From Selenomonadaceae bacterium (GTDB lineage Bacteria; Bacillota; Negativicutes; Selenomonadales; Selenomonadaceae), in the NCBI GenBank assembly GCA_016280345.1, contig JAEEGN010000210.1:1-30243 (forward strand): DNA of 30,243 bases, in the 5' to 3' direction. A program made the position numbers and the translations under genes. Each line of letters begins with the position of its first letter. The stretch's first letter is position 1. Shown here in pieces: positions 23,464 to 30,243 of the stretch. The notes beneath the pieces were generated by a model. That model saw nothing but the letters and a program-made list of their open reading frames with translations, was not told the origin of the DNA and ran no database searches.

Positions 23464-23489
23464 AAAGAGTGGGTTCACACCCACTCTTT
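23464..23489 (-). other. rimP leader hairpin
   Basis: AAAGAGTGGG (23464-23473) and CCCACTCTTT (23480-23489) form a perfect 10-bp stem with a six-base loop in the leader of the rimP-nusA-infB operon. The 3' side has no long T-run, so it is more likely a regulatory or NusA-responsive leader structure than a full terminator. Confidence 0.65.
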
Positions 23490-23517
23490 AACACTACGCT
23501 TATGATTTACGTTTGCT

Positions 23518-23546
23518 ATTATACCATTCCCGGAAAAGAAAGTAAA
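23518..23546 (-). promoter_or_regulatory. promoter of the rimP-nusA-infB-ribF operon
   Basis: On the minus strand -35 TTTACT (23546-23541), a 17-base spacer and a perfect -10 TATAAT (23523-23518) give a start near 23511 and a leader of about 90 bases. Confidence 0.88.
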
Positions 23547-23617
23547 CCTCCCAACCCGGAATTTTTCTTCTTCTCCCGGCTCCCCGTTCCCCTGTCCCGG
23601 CACAGGCCGGCGAATCA

Positions 23618-23914
23618 TCAGCGCCCGGCCAGTTGCGGCGCGGTATCCCGCCGCAATACCGGCACCAGGAGCCGCTGCCCCGCCCGGATCGGAGACTCCG
23701 GGGAAAGGCCGTTGACCTCGAGGATCGCTTCCATCAGCCGGGCAGCCTGAGCCTCATCCGTCGTGTAGCGGGCGGCGATGCTCCAGACCGTCTCCCGGCG
23801 CGCTACCGTTACCGTATCGAAGTGCGAGCTCCGCAGATACGCGTTATCCAGGCGGAACGGCGGCAACGCCGCCAAAAGAGCCACAGCCAAAGCGATTCCC
23901 AGCAGTTTTTTCAT
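23618..23914 (-). CDS. small membrane-anchored LysM protein, YneA-like
   Basis: The 98-residue protein has one N-terminal membrane segment (residues 3-19, MKKLLGIALAVALLAAL) and a LysM domain from about 34 to 86 (DTVTVARRETVWSIAARYTT, LMEAILEVNGL, IRAGQRLLVPV). This size and order match YneA, the SOS-induced division inhibitor of Bacillus, and little else of comparable length; LysM would bind peptidoglycan outside the membrane. ATG 23914 is chosen because GAGGGAG lies nine bases upstream; an in-frame ATG three codons earlier has no spacing. Its promoter contains two LexA-like boxes. Unlike in Bacillus, the divergent neighbour is not lexA. The function is inferred from architecture and promoter only. 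Confidence 0.8.
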   Translation of the reverse strand: MKKLLGIALAVALLAALPPFRLDNAYLRSSHFDTVTVARRETVWSIAARYTTDEAQAARLMEAILEVNGLSPESPIRAGQRLLVPVLRRDTAPQLAGR

Positions 23915-23960
23915 CGTCAGCATCTCCCTCGCGTCGCAAATTATCAAACAGGAATTCCCG

Positions 23961-24007
23961 GAACCTCTGTTTGGAATAATCATAGCATAGAACAAAGGTT
24001 TGCGCAA
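23961..24007 (-). promoter_or_regulatory. promoter with two LexA-like boxes for the LysM gene
   Basis: On the minus strand -35 TTGCGC (24007-24002), a 17-base spacer and -10 TATGAT (23984-23979) are visible. AAACCTTTGTTC fills the spacer (24001-23990) and AAACAGAGGTTC lies just past the start (23972-23961). Both are one base from the Gram-positive LexA core GAACNNNNGTTC. Confidence 0.55.
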
Positions 24008-24099
24008 TGGGTTAGAACAAATTTTCCCGGAACATTTTATCGGAATATGACAAGCGGAGGAAACCGGTGCCCGTTGGCGGGAAGATTTCGTGAAAATGA

Positions 24100-24127
24100 T
24101 TGATTCCTGTCCCGGCTGTGCTACAAT
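24100..24127 (+). promoter_or_regulatory. promoter of the plus-strand Memo/AMMECR1 block
   Basis: -35 TTGATT (24100-24105), a 16-base spacer and -10 TACAAT (24122-24127) face right, 80 bases upstream of the first start codon. The -10 lies inside a perfect palindrome. Confidence 0.7.
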
Positions 24128-24136
24128 ATATTGTAG
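24121..24136. promoter_or_regulatory. perfect 16-bp palindrome over the -10 box, candidate operator
   Basis: CTACAATATATTGTAG is a perfect inverted repeat spanning the -10 box and the region up to the start site, an ideal place for a repressor. TACA/TGTA half sites resemble those of BlaI/CopY-type repressors; the regulator is not in the window. Confidence 0.5.
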
Positions 24137-24206
24137 AAAGATTTGCCCGGACGCCGGGCACCCTGTCACCGAGATTCGCCATAACGGAGAAAGGAGGGAA
24201 GCCCTC

Positions 24207-24467
24207 ATGGTTGTCCACGGGGCCGTCATCATCGAGCAGGGCGTCACCTTCGCCATCGTCGCCGTGAAGCCCACGGTGACCCAGTACACCGCCCGCATCA
24301 CGGCTTTCCGTCAGGAAATGTCCTACTATTTCCCCAATATGCCGATCATCCTGATGAGCCAGGACGCCAGCGGCACACCGCACTACTATGGGCGCAAGGA
24401 TATCGTGGACTTCCTGAAGTCCGTGCGCCTCGACCAGATTCCCTGGAAAACATACCATATATATTGA
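24207..24467 (+). CDS. small protein of unknown function
   Basis: The 86-residue product starts MVVHGAVIIEQGVTFAIVAV and ends RLDQIPWKTYHIY. I do not recognise it. The first 20 residues are hydrophobic but look like beta strands rather than a signal peptide; later come YFPNMPIILMSQDASG and GRKDIVDFLKSV, so a compact alpha/beta cytoplasmic fold is plausible. ATG 24207 follows AAAGGAGGGAAG. The longer open frame starting at 24090 overlaps the promoter. It is first in the plus-strand unit, 34 bases before the Memo-AMMECR1 gene, so the two are probably co-transcribed. Confidence 0.8.
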   Translation: MVVHGAVIIEQGVTFAIVAVKPTVTQYTARITAFRQEMSYYFPNMPIILMSQDASGTPHYYGRKDIVDFLKSVRLDQIPWKTYHIY

Positions 24468-24501
24468 AGATAACAAATGACAAGCAAGGGAGGAATCATT
24501 C

Positions 24502-25890
24502 ATGGCAATCCTGGGAGCATTTGCGGTCCCGCACCCGCCGCTCATCGTGCCGGAAATCGGCCGGGGCGAAGAGCGGAAAATCCAGCCGACGATTGACGCC
24601 TACCGCGAGGCCATGCGCCGGGCGGCGGCGCTGCAGCCGGAGACCGTGGTGGTGACGAGCCCCCACGCCACGATGTACGCCGATTATTTCCACGTCTCGC
24701 CGGGCGACGGCGCCGAGGGAGATTTCGGCGGTTTCCGCGCCCCCGACGTGAAGTTCTCCGTCGCCTACGACACCGCCTTCGTCAAGGCGCTGTCAGCCGA
24801 GTGCCAGAAAGCCGGCGTCCCCGGCGGCACCATCGCCCCCCGGGAGCCGCGCCTCGACCACGGCACGATGGTTCCCCTCTACTTCCTACAACAGTTCGCG
24901 TCGGATTTCAAGCTGGTGCGCATCGGCCTGTCGGGGCTGTCGCCGCTCACGCACTACCGTTTCGGCCAGTGCATCGCCCAGGCGGCGAACCTGCTGGGAC
25001 GCCGCGTCGTCTATATCGCCTCCGGCGACCTCTCCCACAAGCTTCTGGCCGAGGGCCCCTACGGCTTCGCCAAAGAGGGCCCCGTCTTTGACGCCGAGTG
25101 CATGGCGGCGCTGGGCGACGGCGACTTCCTGCGGCTTCTGTCCATTGACAGCACCCTGTCGGAGGGCGCCGCCGAATGCGGCCTGCGCTCCTTCTGGATC
25201 ATGGCCGGCGCGCTGGATCGCCGGGAGGTCCGGGCGGAACGCCTTTCCTACGAAGGGCCCTTCGGCGTCGGCTACGGCGTCGCTGCCTTCACCGTCGGCG
25301 GCCGGAACAACGGACGTAACTTCGATGAGCAGTTCACGGCGGCGCAGCAGAAAAAGATGGCGGCCCACAAAGCCGCCGAGGATCCTTACGTGCGATGGGC
25401 CCGGCGGAGTCTGGAGTCCTTCGTCCACGCCGGGGCGCGCCAGCCGTTGCCGCAGGACGCGCCGGCGGAGTTATTGCAACAGAAAGCCGGCGCCTTCGTC
25501 TCGTTGAAGAAGGACGGCCAGCTCCGGGGCTGCATCGGCACCTTCCTGCCGGTGACGGAGAACCTGGCCCAGGAGATCTGGCGCAACGCCGTCTCGGCCG
25601 CCGCCGAGGATCCACGCTTCTCCCCGGTGCGGGCGGAGGAACTGGACGACCTCGTCTATAGCGTCGACGTGTTGACAGCCCCGGAACCGGCGGCCTCGGA
25701 AGCCGACCTCGACGCCAAGCGCTACGGCGTCATCGTCGCCGCCCCCGACGGACGGCGCGGCCTGCTGCTGCCGGACCTTGCCGGCGTCAACGACGTGACC
25801 GAGCAGGTCGCCATCGCCCGCAAAAAGGGCGGCATCGGCCCCAACGAGCCGGTACAGCTCTATCGTTTTGAGGTGGTGAGGCACCATTGA
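24502..25890 (+). CDS. Memo-like/AMMECR1 fusion (AmmeMemoRadiSam systems B and A)
   Basis: The 462-residue protein fuses two domains. Residues 1-270 resemble the class III extradiol dioxygenase/Memo family: HPPLIVPEIGRG near residue 11, VVTSPHATMYADYF near 50, DHGTMVPLYFL near 118 and YIASGDLSHKL near 172, with several possible metal-binding histidines. Residues 285-462 form an AMMECR1 domain with the signature LRGCIGTFLPV and a C-terminal GIGPNEPVQLYRFEVV. These domains and an adjacent radical SAM protein define the conserved AmmeMemoRadiSam gene set, whose reaction is unknown. ATG 24502 follows GGGAGGA. The stop overlaps the next gene's TTG start as TTGA. Confidence 0.9.
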   Translation: MAILGAFAVPHPPLIVPEIGRGEERKIQPTIDAYREAMRRAAALQPETVVVTSPHATMYADYFHVSPGDGAEGDFGGFRAPDVKFSVAYDTAFVKALSAECQKAGVPGGTIAPREPRLDHGTMVPLYFLQQFASDFKLVRIGLSGLSPLTHYRFGQCIAQAANLLGRRVVYIASGDLSHKLLAEGPYGFAKEGPVFDAECMAALGDGDFLRLLSIDSTLSEGAAECGLRSFWIMAGALDRREVRAERLSYEGPFGVGYGVAAFTVGGRNNGRNFDEQFTAAQQKKMAAHKAAEDPYVRWARRSLESFVHAGARQPLPQDAPAELLQQKAGAFVSLKKDGQLRGCIGTFLPVTENLAQEIWRNAVSAAAEDPRFSPVRAEELDDLVYSVDVLTAPEPAASEADLDAKRYGVIVAAPDGRRGLLLPDLAGVNDVTEQVAIARKKGGIGPNEPVQLYRFEVVRHH

Positions 25891-26720
25891 GCGCAGAAAA
25901 AACCGTCTGTCCCATCTGCCCCCATCACTGCGCCCTGGGCCAGGGGCAGGTGGGCCGCTGCCGGGCCCGCATGGCCTTCGACGGCCAGATCCTGTGTCTG
26001 AACTACGGCCACCTTGCTTCCCTGGCCCTGGATCCGGTGGAGAAGAAGCCCTTCGCCCGCTGGCATCCGGGGAAATTCATCCTGTCCACGGGCTCCTTCG
26101 GCTGCAACCTCGCCTGTCCTTTCTGCCAGAATCACGCCATTTCCCAGGTCGGAGCCGAGCTCCCCACCGAGATCTACAATCCCCGGGAACTGCTGGATCG
26201 GGCCCAGGCCCTGGTGAGCCGCGGCAACATTGGCATCGCTTTCACCTACAACGAGCCGCTGATCGGCTTTGAGTTCGTGCGGGACACGGCCCGCCTCTTC
26301 CGGGCGGCGGGGCTCAAGACGGCGCTGGTGACGAACGGCATGGCGGCGCCGGAGAAGCTGGCGGAGCTGCTGCCCGTCATCGACGCGCTGAACATCGACC
26401 TCAAGAGCTGGCACCAGGAATTCTATGACTGGATCGGCGGCGACCTGGCCACGGTGAAGGAAAACATCACCCAGGCTGCGGCTGTCAGCCACGTCGAAGT
26501 CACTACGCTGGTGCTGCCGGGGAAAAACGACAGCGAAACGGACATGGACGAAGAAGCGGCCTGGCTCGCCGCCATCTCGCCGGAGCTGCCGCTCCACATC
26601 AGCCGCTACTTCCCCCGCTACCACACGCCGGACATCCCGGCGACGCCGGTGGAAACCATCTTCCGCCTGGCCGAAGTCGCCCGGCGCCACCTGAAATACG
26701 TTTTTCCGGGCAATGTTTGA
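25887..26720 (+). CDS. AmmeMemoRadiSam system radical SAM enzyme
   Basis: The 277-residue protein is a radical SAM enzyme related to pyruvate formate-lyase activating enzymes. An N-terminal cysteine cluster C8, C11, C15 and C25 (CPICPHHC...GRC) precedes the radical SAM triad C73, C77, C80 in GCNLACPFCQN. TGSFGCNL, IAFTYNEPLI, VTNGM and DALNIDLKS are family motifs, and the end HISRYFPRYHTPDIP is typical of this subgroup. The start is TTG at 25887, overlapping the previous stop, with GAGGTGGTGAGG upstream, so translation is coupled and the two products probably act together. The substrate is unknown. Confidence 0.92.
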   Translation: MSAEKTVCPICPHHCALGQGQVGRCRARMAFDGQILCLNYGHLASLALDPVEKKPFARWHPGKFILSTGSFGCNLACPFCQNHAISQVGAELPTEIYNPRELLDRAQALVSRGNIGIAFTYNEPLIGFEFVRDTARLFRAAGLKTALVTNGMAAPEKLAELLPVIDALNIDLKSWHQEFYDWIGGDLATVKENITQAAAVSHVEVTTLVLPGKNDSETDMDEEAAWLAAISPELPLHISRYFPRYHTPDIPATPVETIFRLAEVARRHLKYVFPGNV

Positions 26721-26725
26721 AAACC

Positions 26726-26754
26726 GGCCGGCCGCTTGCAGTGACCGGCCTTTT
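26726..26754 (+). terminator. weak terminator-like hairpin after the radical SAM gene
   Basis: GGCCGG (26726-26731) and CCGGCC (26745-26750) form a six-pair stem followed by four T. The loop is 13 bases, so termination is probably partial and the HAD genes may be read through. Confidence 0.4.
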
Positions 26755-26775
26755 CCCTACAGAAAGGAGACCTGT

Positions 26776-27573
26776 ATGGCGATACGGATGATTGTTTCCG
26801 ACCTCGACGGCACGATGCTGGGGCCGGACTTCAAAATCCCGGCGGCGAACCGTGACGCGGTCCGGCGGGCGGCGGCGGCGGGCGTGGCCGTCGTGCTGGC
26901 CACCGGACGCATGTACTGCTCGGCGCTCCCCTATGCCCGGGAACTGGGCCTCGATACGCCCATCATCTCCTACAACGGGGCGCTGGTGAAGACCGCCGGC
27001 GGCGAAATCCTGTCCGACGCTTCCCTGGCGCCGGATACCGTTTCCCAGGCGCTGGCCTTCGCCTTCGCCCGGGACTGGTACGTGCAGCTCTACCAGGACG
27101 ACACCCTGTACTACGCGGCGGCAACGCCGGCGGCCCGGGCCTATGAGAAAGCCTCCGGCATTCCCGGCCACGCCGTCGGCCGGGAGGGCCTGCTGGCCCG
27201 AAACGAGCGCGTATCGAAGCTGCTCCTCGTCATGCCGGCGCCTTCCCTCGTCGCCGACGCCATCGCGGAACTCAACGCCGCCTTCGACGGACAGCTTACC
27301 GCGGTACGCTCCGCCCCCACCTACATCGAAGTCATCCGCCCCGGCGTCTCCAAAGCCGCCGCCATGCTGGCGCTGGCCGCGGAGCAGGGCATCACGCCGG
27401 AGGAAATCATGGCCCTCGGCGACTCCGGCAACGACATCTCCATGCTACGGGCGGCGGGCCTCGGCGTCGCCATGACCATCGCCGGCGAGGACGTGCGCCG
27501 GGCGGCGAATCAAGTCGAGGAGAGTGTCGCCGCTGCCATCGCGCGGTACGTCTTTGGCGGAGCCACCCCATGA
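26776..27573 (+). CDS. Cof-type HAD-IIB family hydrolase
   Basis: The 265-residue protein is a Cof-like HAD phosphatase. Motif I is SDLDGTML with nucleophile D9 and acid D11; motif II is VVLATGRMY; the KAAAM lysine (motif III) lies near residue 195; motif IV is ALGDSGNDISML. The C2B cap lies between motifs II and III. Members dephosphorylate sugar phosphates, pyridoxal phosphate or other metabolites; specificity cannot be read here. ATG 26776 follows AAAGGAG. The frame extends upstream to 26713 without a ribosome site. Its last four bases overlap the second HAD gene. Confidence 0.92.
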   Translation: MAIRMIVSDLDGTMLGPDFKIPAANRDAVRRAAAAGVAVVLATGRMYCSALPYARELGLDTPIISYNGALVKTAGGEILSDASLAPDTVSQALAFAFARDWYVQLYQDDTLYYAAATPAARAYEKASGIPGHAVGREGLLARNERVSKLLLVMPAPSLVADAIAELNAAFDGQLTAVRSAPTYIEVIRPGVSKAAAMLALAAEQGITPEEIMALGDSGNDISMLRAAGLGVAMTIAGEDVRRAANQVEESVAAAIARYVFGGATP

Positions 27574-28382
27574 TCCGCCTCATCGCCCTCGACCTCGACG
27601 GCACCCTCCTGAACCGCGACAAGGAAATCAGCGATGCCAACCGCGCCGCCCTGCAAAGAGCCATGGCCCGCGGCGTCTACGTCACCATCGCCACCGGCCG
27701 CGTCATGGACTCCGCCCGTCACTTTGGCTGGCTCATCGGCGCCAACGCCCCACTCGTCTGCTGTAACGGCGGTCTCGTACAACAGCCGGGCGAACCGCCC
27801 GTCTTTGTCCGCGCCTTTGCCCCGGCCTTTGCCCGTACCTTCATGGACTACGCCATCGGCCGCGGCTGGTACATCCAATGGTACGACGGCGAAACCCTCC
27901 GGGGCACCGACTACCGCCCCGAATATTTCGACGCCTACCGGACCGTACCGGGCTTCACCGTCCAGGCCGTGGGGGACCGCTACCTCGACTACGCGGAGGG
28001 CGTACTGCAATTCATTCTGCGGGACTACACCGGCGACAACATGGCCGCCATGCTGACGGAACTGGAGCGACGCTTCCCCGGCGAATTCGAGACGATGCGC
28101 AACGTGCCCCAGGTGACCGACCTCATGCCGCCGGGCGTTGATAAAGCGGTTGGCCTGGCGGCGCTGGCGGACCATCTCGGCCTCACCTCCGGCGAAGTCA
28201 TGGCCTGCGGTGACGGCCTGAACGACCTCGCCATGCTGCGCTGGGCCGGCACCGCCGTCGTCCCCGCTGACGGAGTCCCCGAAGCGAAAGCCCTCGCCAC
28301 CTTCGTCGCGCCGCCCTGCGACGAAGACGCCGTTGCCGCCGCGGTAGAGCGGCTTATTCCGGCCGACCGCCGGGCCCCCTGA
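27570..28382 (+). CDS. Cof-type HAD-IIB family hydrolase, second copy
   Basis: The 270-residue protein is a divergent paralogue of the preceding HAD gene. Motif I is LDLDGTLL (D8 and D10), motif II is VTIATGRVMD, the motif III lysine is in GVDKAVGL, and motif IV is ACGDGLNDLAML. The ATG overlaps the previous stop as ATGA, so it is translationally coupled. The two proteins differ in the cap domain, which suggests different substrates or a heteromeric pair. Terminators follow at 28431 and 28521. Confidence 0.92.
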   Translation: MIRLIALDLDGTLLNRDKEISDANRAALQRAMARGVYVTIATGRVMDSARHFGWLIGANAPLVCCNGGLVQQPGEPPVFVRAFAPAFARTFMDYAIGRGWYIQWYDGETLRGTDYRPEYFDAYRTVPGFTVQAVGDRYLDYAEGVLQFILRDYTGDNMAAMLTELERRFPGEFETMRNVPQVTDLMPPGVDKAVGLAALADHLGLTSGEVMACGDGLNDLAMLRWAGTAVVPADGVPEAKALATFVAPPCDEDAVAAAVERLIPADRRAP

Positions 28383-28430
28383 TTGAAGGGCGCCGTCGCC
28401 TTGAAAACGGACATGACTATCCCCGTCAAA

Positions 28431-28475
28431 AAAACCGCGTTTCCTTGCCCCGGCGAGGGAAAGAACGCGGCTTTT
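28431..28475 (+). terminator. intrinsic terminator after the HAD genes
   Basis: CCGCGTT (28435-28441) pairs with AACGCGG (28464-28470), with inner TTGCC/GGCGA pairing, followed by CTTTT. A seven-base A-run on the left would also allow leftward termination. Confidence 0.65.
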
Positions 28476-28520
28476 CGGGAAATGGCTGGCTTTTTTCGAA
28501 GGAAACGATTCCGGTATTCA

Positions 28521-28570
28521 AAAAGGGATGTCGCCGAAGGAAATTATATCCTTCGGGCGGCATCCCTTTT
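28521..28570. terminator. bidirectional terminator between convergent units
   Basis: AAAAGGGATG and the following bases up to 28541 pair with 28549-28570 almost perfectly (about 20 pairs), with A/T runs on both ends. It lies between the HAD unit and the leftward radical SAM gene, 16 bases after the latter's stop. Confidence 0.9.
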
Positions 28571-28585
28571 GTCGTTTCCTGTCTT

Positions 28586-29245
28586 TCAATGGCTCTCGTA
28601 CCGGCGCACCCGCAGCTTCAATCCGCAGCTTTCCGCGATTTGACGGCAGGCTTCGATTTCTGCCGCGTCCCCGACCTGGTCCACCACCGTCAGCACCACG
28701 TTGGGGACGTAGTCACGGCAAGCCTGGGCGAACCGCAGCATGGCCTCGAAGGAGCCGATGCCGAAGCGGCTGCGGGTCAGGGCCAGATAGCGTTCCGGCG
28801 TGGCGGCGTTCAGGCTGATGGAGACCGTGTCCAGCAGCCCCGCGAAATCCGGCGCCGTGTCACGGCCGTGGATCAGGTCGGAGAGGCCGTTGGTATTGAG
28901 CCGGGTAGGAATCCCGGGGTGCTCGCGCCGCGTCCAGCGCAGGAGGTCGGTCAGCACGTCCAGCCGTGTCGTGGGCTCGCCGAAACCGCAAAATACCAGC
29001 TCCGAGGCCAGCGGCCAGGGCAGGTCGGCCAGCGCCGCCTCCACCTCGGGGACGGAGGGTTCCTCCGCCAGCCAGAGGGAATGCTCCGCCGGCATCCGCT
29101 TCAGGCTCCGCAGGCAAAAAGTGCAGGCGCAGGGGCAGCGGTTGGTGAAGTTCACGTAGAAGCCGCGCTTTCCCTCGGGATGGCGTCGCCGGCTTTCCTC
29201 CGGCGTGATGTATTCGCCGCCGGGATCGACTGCGTAAGCGTACAT
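28586..29245 (-). CDS. TatD family-associated type radical SAM protein
   Basis: The 219-residue protein has a radical SAM motif C37-x3-C41-x2-C44 in NRCPCACTFCLR (with an extra C39), followed by a glycine-rich VFCGFGEPTTRLDVL, RLNTNGLSDLIHGRD and SISLNAATPERYLAL. The N-terminus MYAYAVDPGGEYITPEE and overall size fit the radical SAM family often encoded next to a TatD nuclease. No tatD is visible here. The substrate is unknown. ATG 29245 follows GAAAGGAAC. It lies 16 bases downstream of the ftsW-family gene and ends just before a bidirectional terminator. Confidence 0.85.
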   Translation of the reverse strand: MYAYAVDPGGEYITPEESRRRHPEGKRGFYVNFTNRCPCACTFCLRSLKRMPAEHSLWLAEEPSVPEVEAALADLPWPLASELVFCGFGEPTTRLDVLTDLLRWTRREHPGIPTRLNTNGLSDLIHGRDTAPDFAGLLDTVSISLNAATPERYLALTRSRFGIGSFEAMLRFAQACRDYVPNVVLTVVDQVGDAAEIEACRQIAESCGLKLRVRRYESH

Positions 29246-29261
29246 GGGCGTCTGTTCCTTT

Positions 29262-30243
29262 CTATTTAACGCGGCGTATCCGGGGCCGGTCGAAGATGTC
29301 CACGTCGGGGGGCGGGGCGGAGGTCACGGGCTGACGCGGCGGCGCGTTCTGGCTGCCGATGTTGAGCAGGATTCCGATGGCGCCCAGACTCACCACCAGC
29401 GACGAACCGCCGTAGCTGATGAAGGGGAGCGGCACGCCGATGACCGGGCCCCAGCCGCAGATCATGAAGAGGTTGGCGATGGCCTGGCCGACGATCAGCG
29501 CCGTCAACCCCACCGCCAGCATCTGCCCCAGCGGCTCTTTGGCGCCAAGGGCGATGCGGCAGCCGTAATAGGCGAGGCAGGCGAACAGCAGAAAGACCAG
29601 CAGCGCCCCCAAAAAGCCCAGCTCCTGGCACCAGATGGCGAAGGCGAAGTCGGTATGCGCCTCCGGCAGATAGTGGTACTTGCTGATGCCCACGCCCAGC
29701 CCCATGCCGAAGAGCCCGCCGGAGCCGATGGCTTGCAGGGACTGCACGACCTGGTAACCGGTCCCCTGGGGATCGGCCCAGGGATCGAGCATCGACAGGA
29801 GCCGCGCCCAGCGATAGGGCTGCAGTATGCAGATCACGACAAAGCCGACGAACCCGGTGATGAGCAGGTACAGCTTGTGGATGAACCTCATATTGGAGAA
29901 CCACATCATCAGCACCGGAATACCGATGACAATGGCGGCGGTGGCGCCGTCCGGCTCCCGCTCCACCAGCACGGCCATGAGGCCGATGAAGGCAAGCTGC
30001 CGGTGGATGGGATAGGCCGGCCGGCCATTGGCGACCTGTACCGAGATGTAGGCCGCCTCGAGAAAGATGGCGACAATCTTGGCAAACTCGGCCGGCTGGA
30101 TGGTGACAAAGCCCAGGGACAGCCATCGCCGGGCGCCGTTGACGGAGATGCCAGCCACCAGAACGACCACCAGCATCAGGAAGACGAAGAAGAAAATCGG
30201 CACGATCCAGTCCCGCCATTTCTGGTAATCCACGTGCCAGCAG
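29262..30243 (-). CDS. FtsW/RodA/SpoVE-family cell-cycle protein, N-terminus beyond the window
   Basis: The open frame continues past the right edge (CWHVDYQKWRDWIVP is read there), so the GTG at 30233 is internal and the first membrane segments are missing. The visible 327 residues are highly hydrophobic, with SEDS motifs: NGARRWLSLGFVTIQPAEFAK, VEREPDGATAAI, DPQGTGYQVVQSLQAIGSGG, YHYLPEAHTDFAFAIWCQELG and the C-terminal VPLPFISYGGSS (each in part). SEDS proteins are peptidoglycan glycosyltransferases that act at the septum (FtsW) or side wall (RodA) with a partner PBP. HTDFAFA and PWADPQGTGYQ lean to FtsW. The tail is Pro/Arg-rich (RQPVTSAPPPDVDIFDRPR). Confidence 0.92.
   Translation of the reverse strand, partial: CWHVDYQKWRDWIVPIFFFVFLMLVVVLVAGISVNGARRWLSLGFVTIQPAEFAKIVAIFLEAAYISVQVANGRPAYPIHRQLAFIGLMAVLVEREPDGATAAIVIGIPVLMMWFSNMRFIHKLYLLITGFVGFVVICILQPYRWARLLSMLDPWADPQGTGYQVVQSLQAIGSGGLFGMGLGVGISKYHYLPEAHTDFAFAIWCQELGFLGALLVFLLFACLAYYGCRIALGAKEPLGQMLAVGLTALIVGQAIANLFMICGWGPVIGVPLPFISYGGSSLVVSLGAIGILLNIGSQNAPPRQPVTSAPPPDVDIFDRPRIRRVK

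Noticed and set aside
24090..24206. Upstream extension of the small gene at 24207
   Set aside because: It would start before the predicted promoter's -10 box and lacks a ribosome site, whereas ATG 24207 has a strong one.

Overview
The window is a gene-dense, GC-rich bacterial chromosome segment. Three things point to a Bacillota (Firmicutes) organism: very strong Shine-Dalgarno sequences, the gene string rimP-nusA-ylxR-ylxQ-infB-rbfA-nrnA-truB-ribF-rpsO-pnp, and the rpsU-yqeY pair. The high GC content, together with a predicted lipoprotein, suggests a GC-rich member of the Negativicutes, but that is inference. I see no rRNA, tRNA, phage, insertion sequence or CRISPR array. Most genes lie on the minus strand. 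The only plus-strand block is about 24.2-28.4 kb.

Region 1 (1-4370, minus) is one operon behind a near-consensus promoter. It encodes an AGCS alanine/glycine:cation symporter, a D-glutamate cyclase-family protein, a class IV (D-amino acid) aminotransferase, and PxpB and PxpC (cut by the window edge) of 5-oxoprolinase. Together they look like a D-alanine/D-glutamate to 5-oxoproline to glutamate module. The 5' leader holds two hairpin/U-tract units, which suggests attenuation. About 700 bases upstream (4.4-5.1 kb) have no credible gene but contain hairpins and a parS-like 16-mer.

Region 2 (5.1-12.1 kb, minus) holds short units: an unknown lipoprotein with two strong terminators; rpsU-yqeY; prmA-rsmE-mtaB-hit (ribosome and tRNA modification plus a HIT hydrolase); a single-gene unit for an unusual protein made of five LG-x-x-x-FQ repeats; and a cysteine-rich protein with zinc-ribbon-like motifs.

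Region 3 (12.2-23.55 kb, minus) is the transcription/translation superoperon. It starts from a promoter in front of rimP and runs to ribF with mostly overlapping stop/start codons. It then passes a structured 33-bp direct-repeat element into rpsO (own promoter and structured leader) and pnp. IF2 carries a long Gly/Asn/Arg-rich low-complexity segment.

Region 4 (23.6-28.4 kb): a minus-strand small LysM membrane protein resembling the SOS cell-division inhibitor YneA, with LexA-like boxes in its promoter, is divergent from a plus-strand block. That block encodes a small unknown protein (promoter overlapped by a perfect 16-bp palindrome), a Memo-AMMECR1 fusion, its radical SAM partner, and two overlapping Cof-type HAD phosphatases. 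Region 5 (28.4-30.2 kb) has paired terminators between convergent units, then a TatD-associated-type radical SAM protein and a partial ftsW/rodA-family gene running off the right edge.
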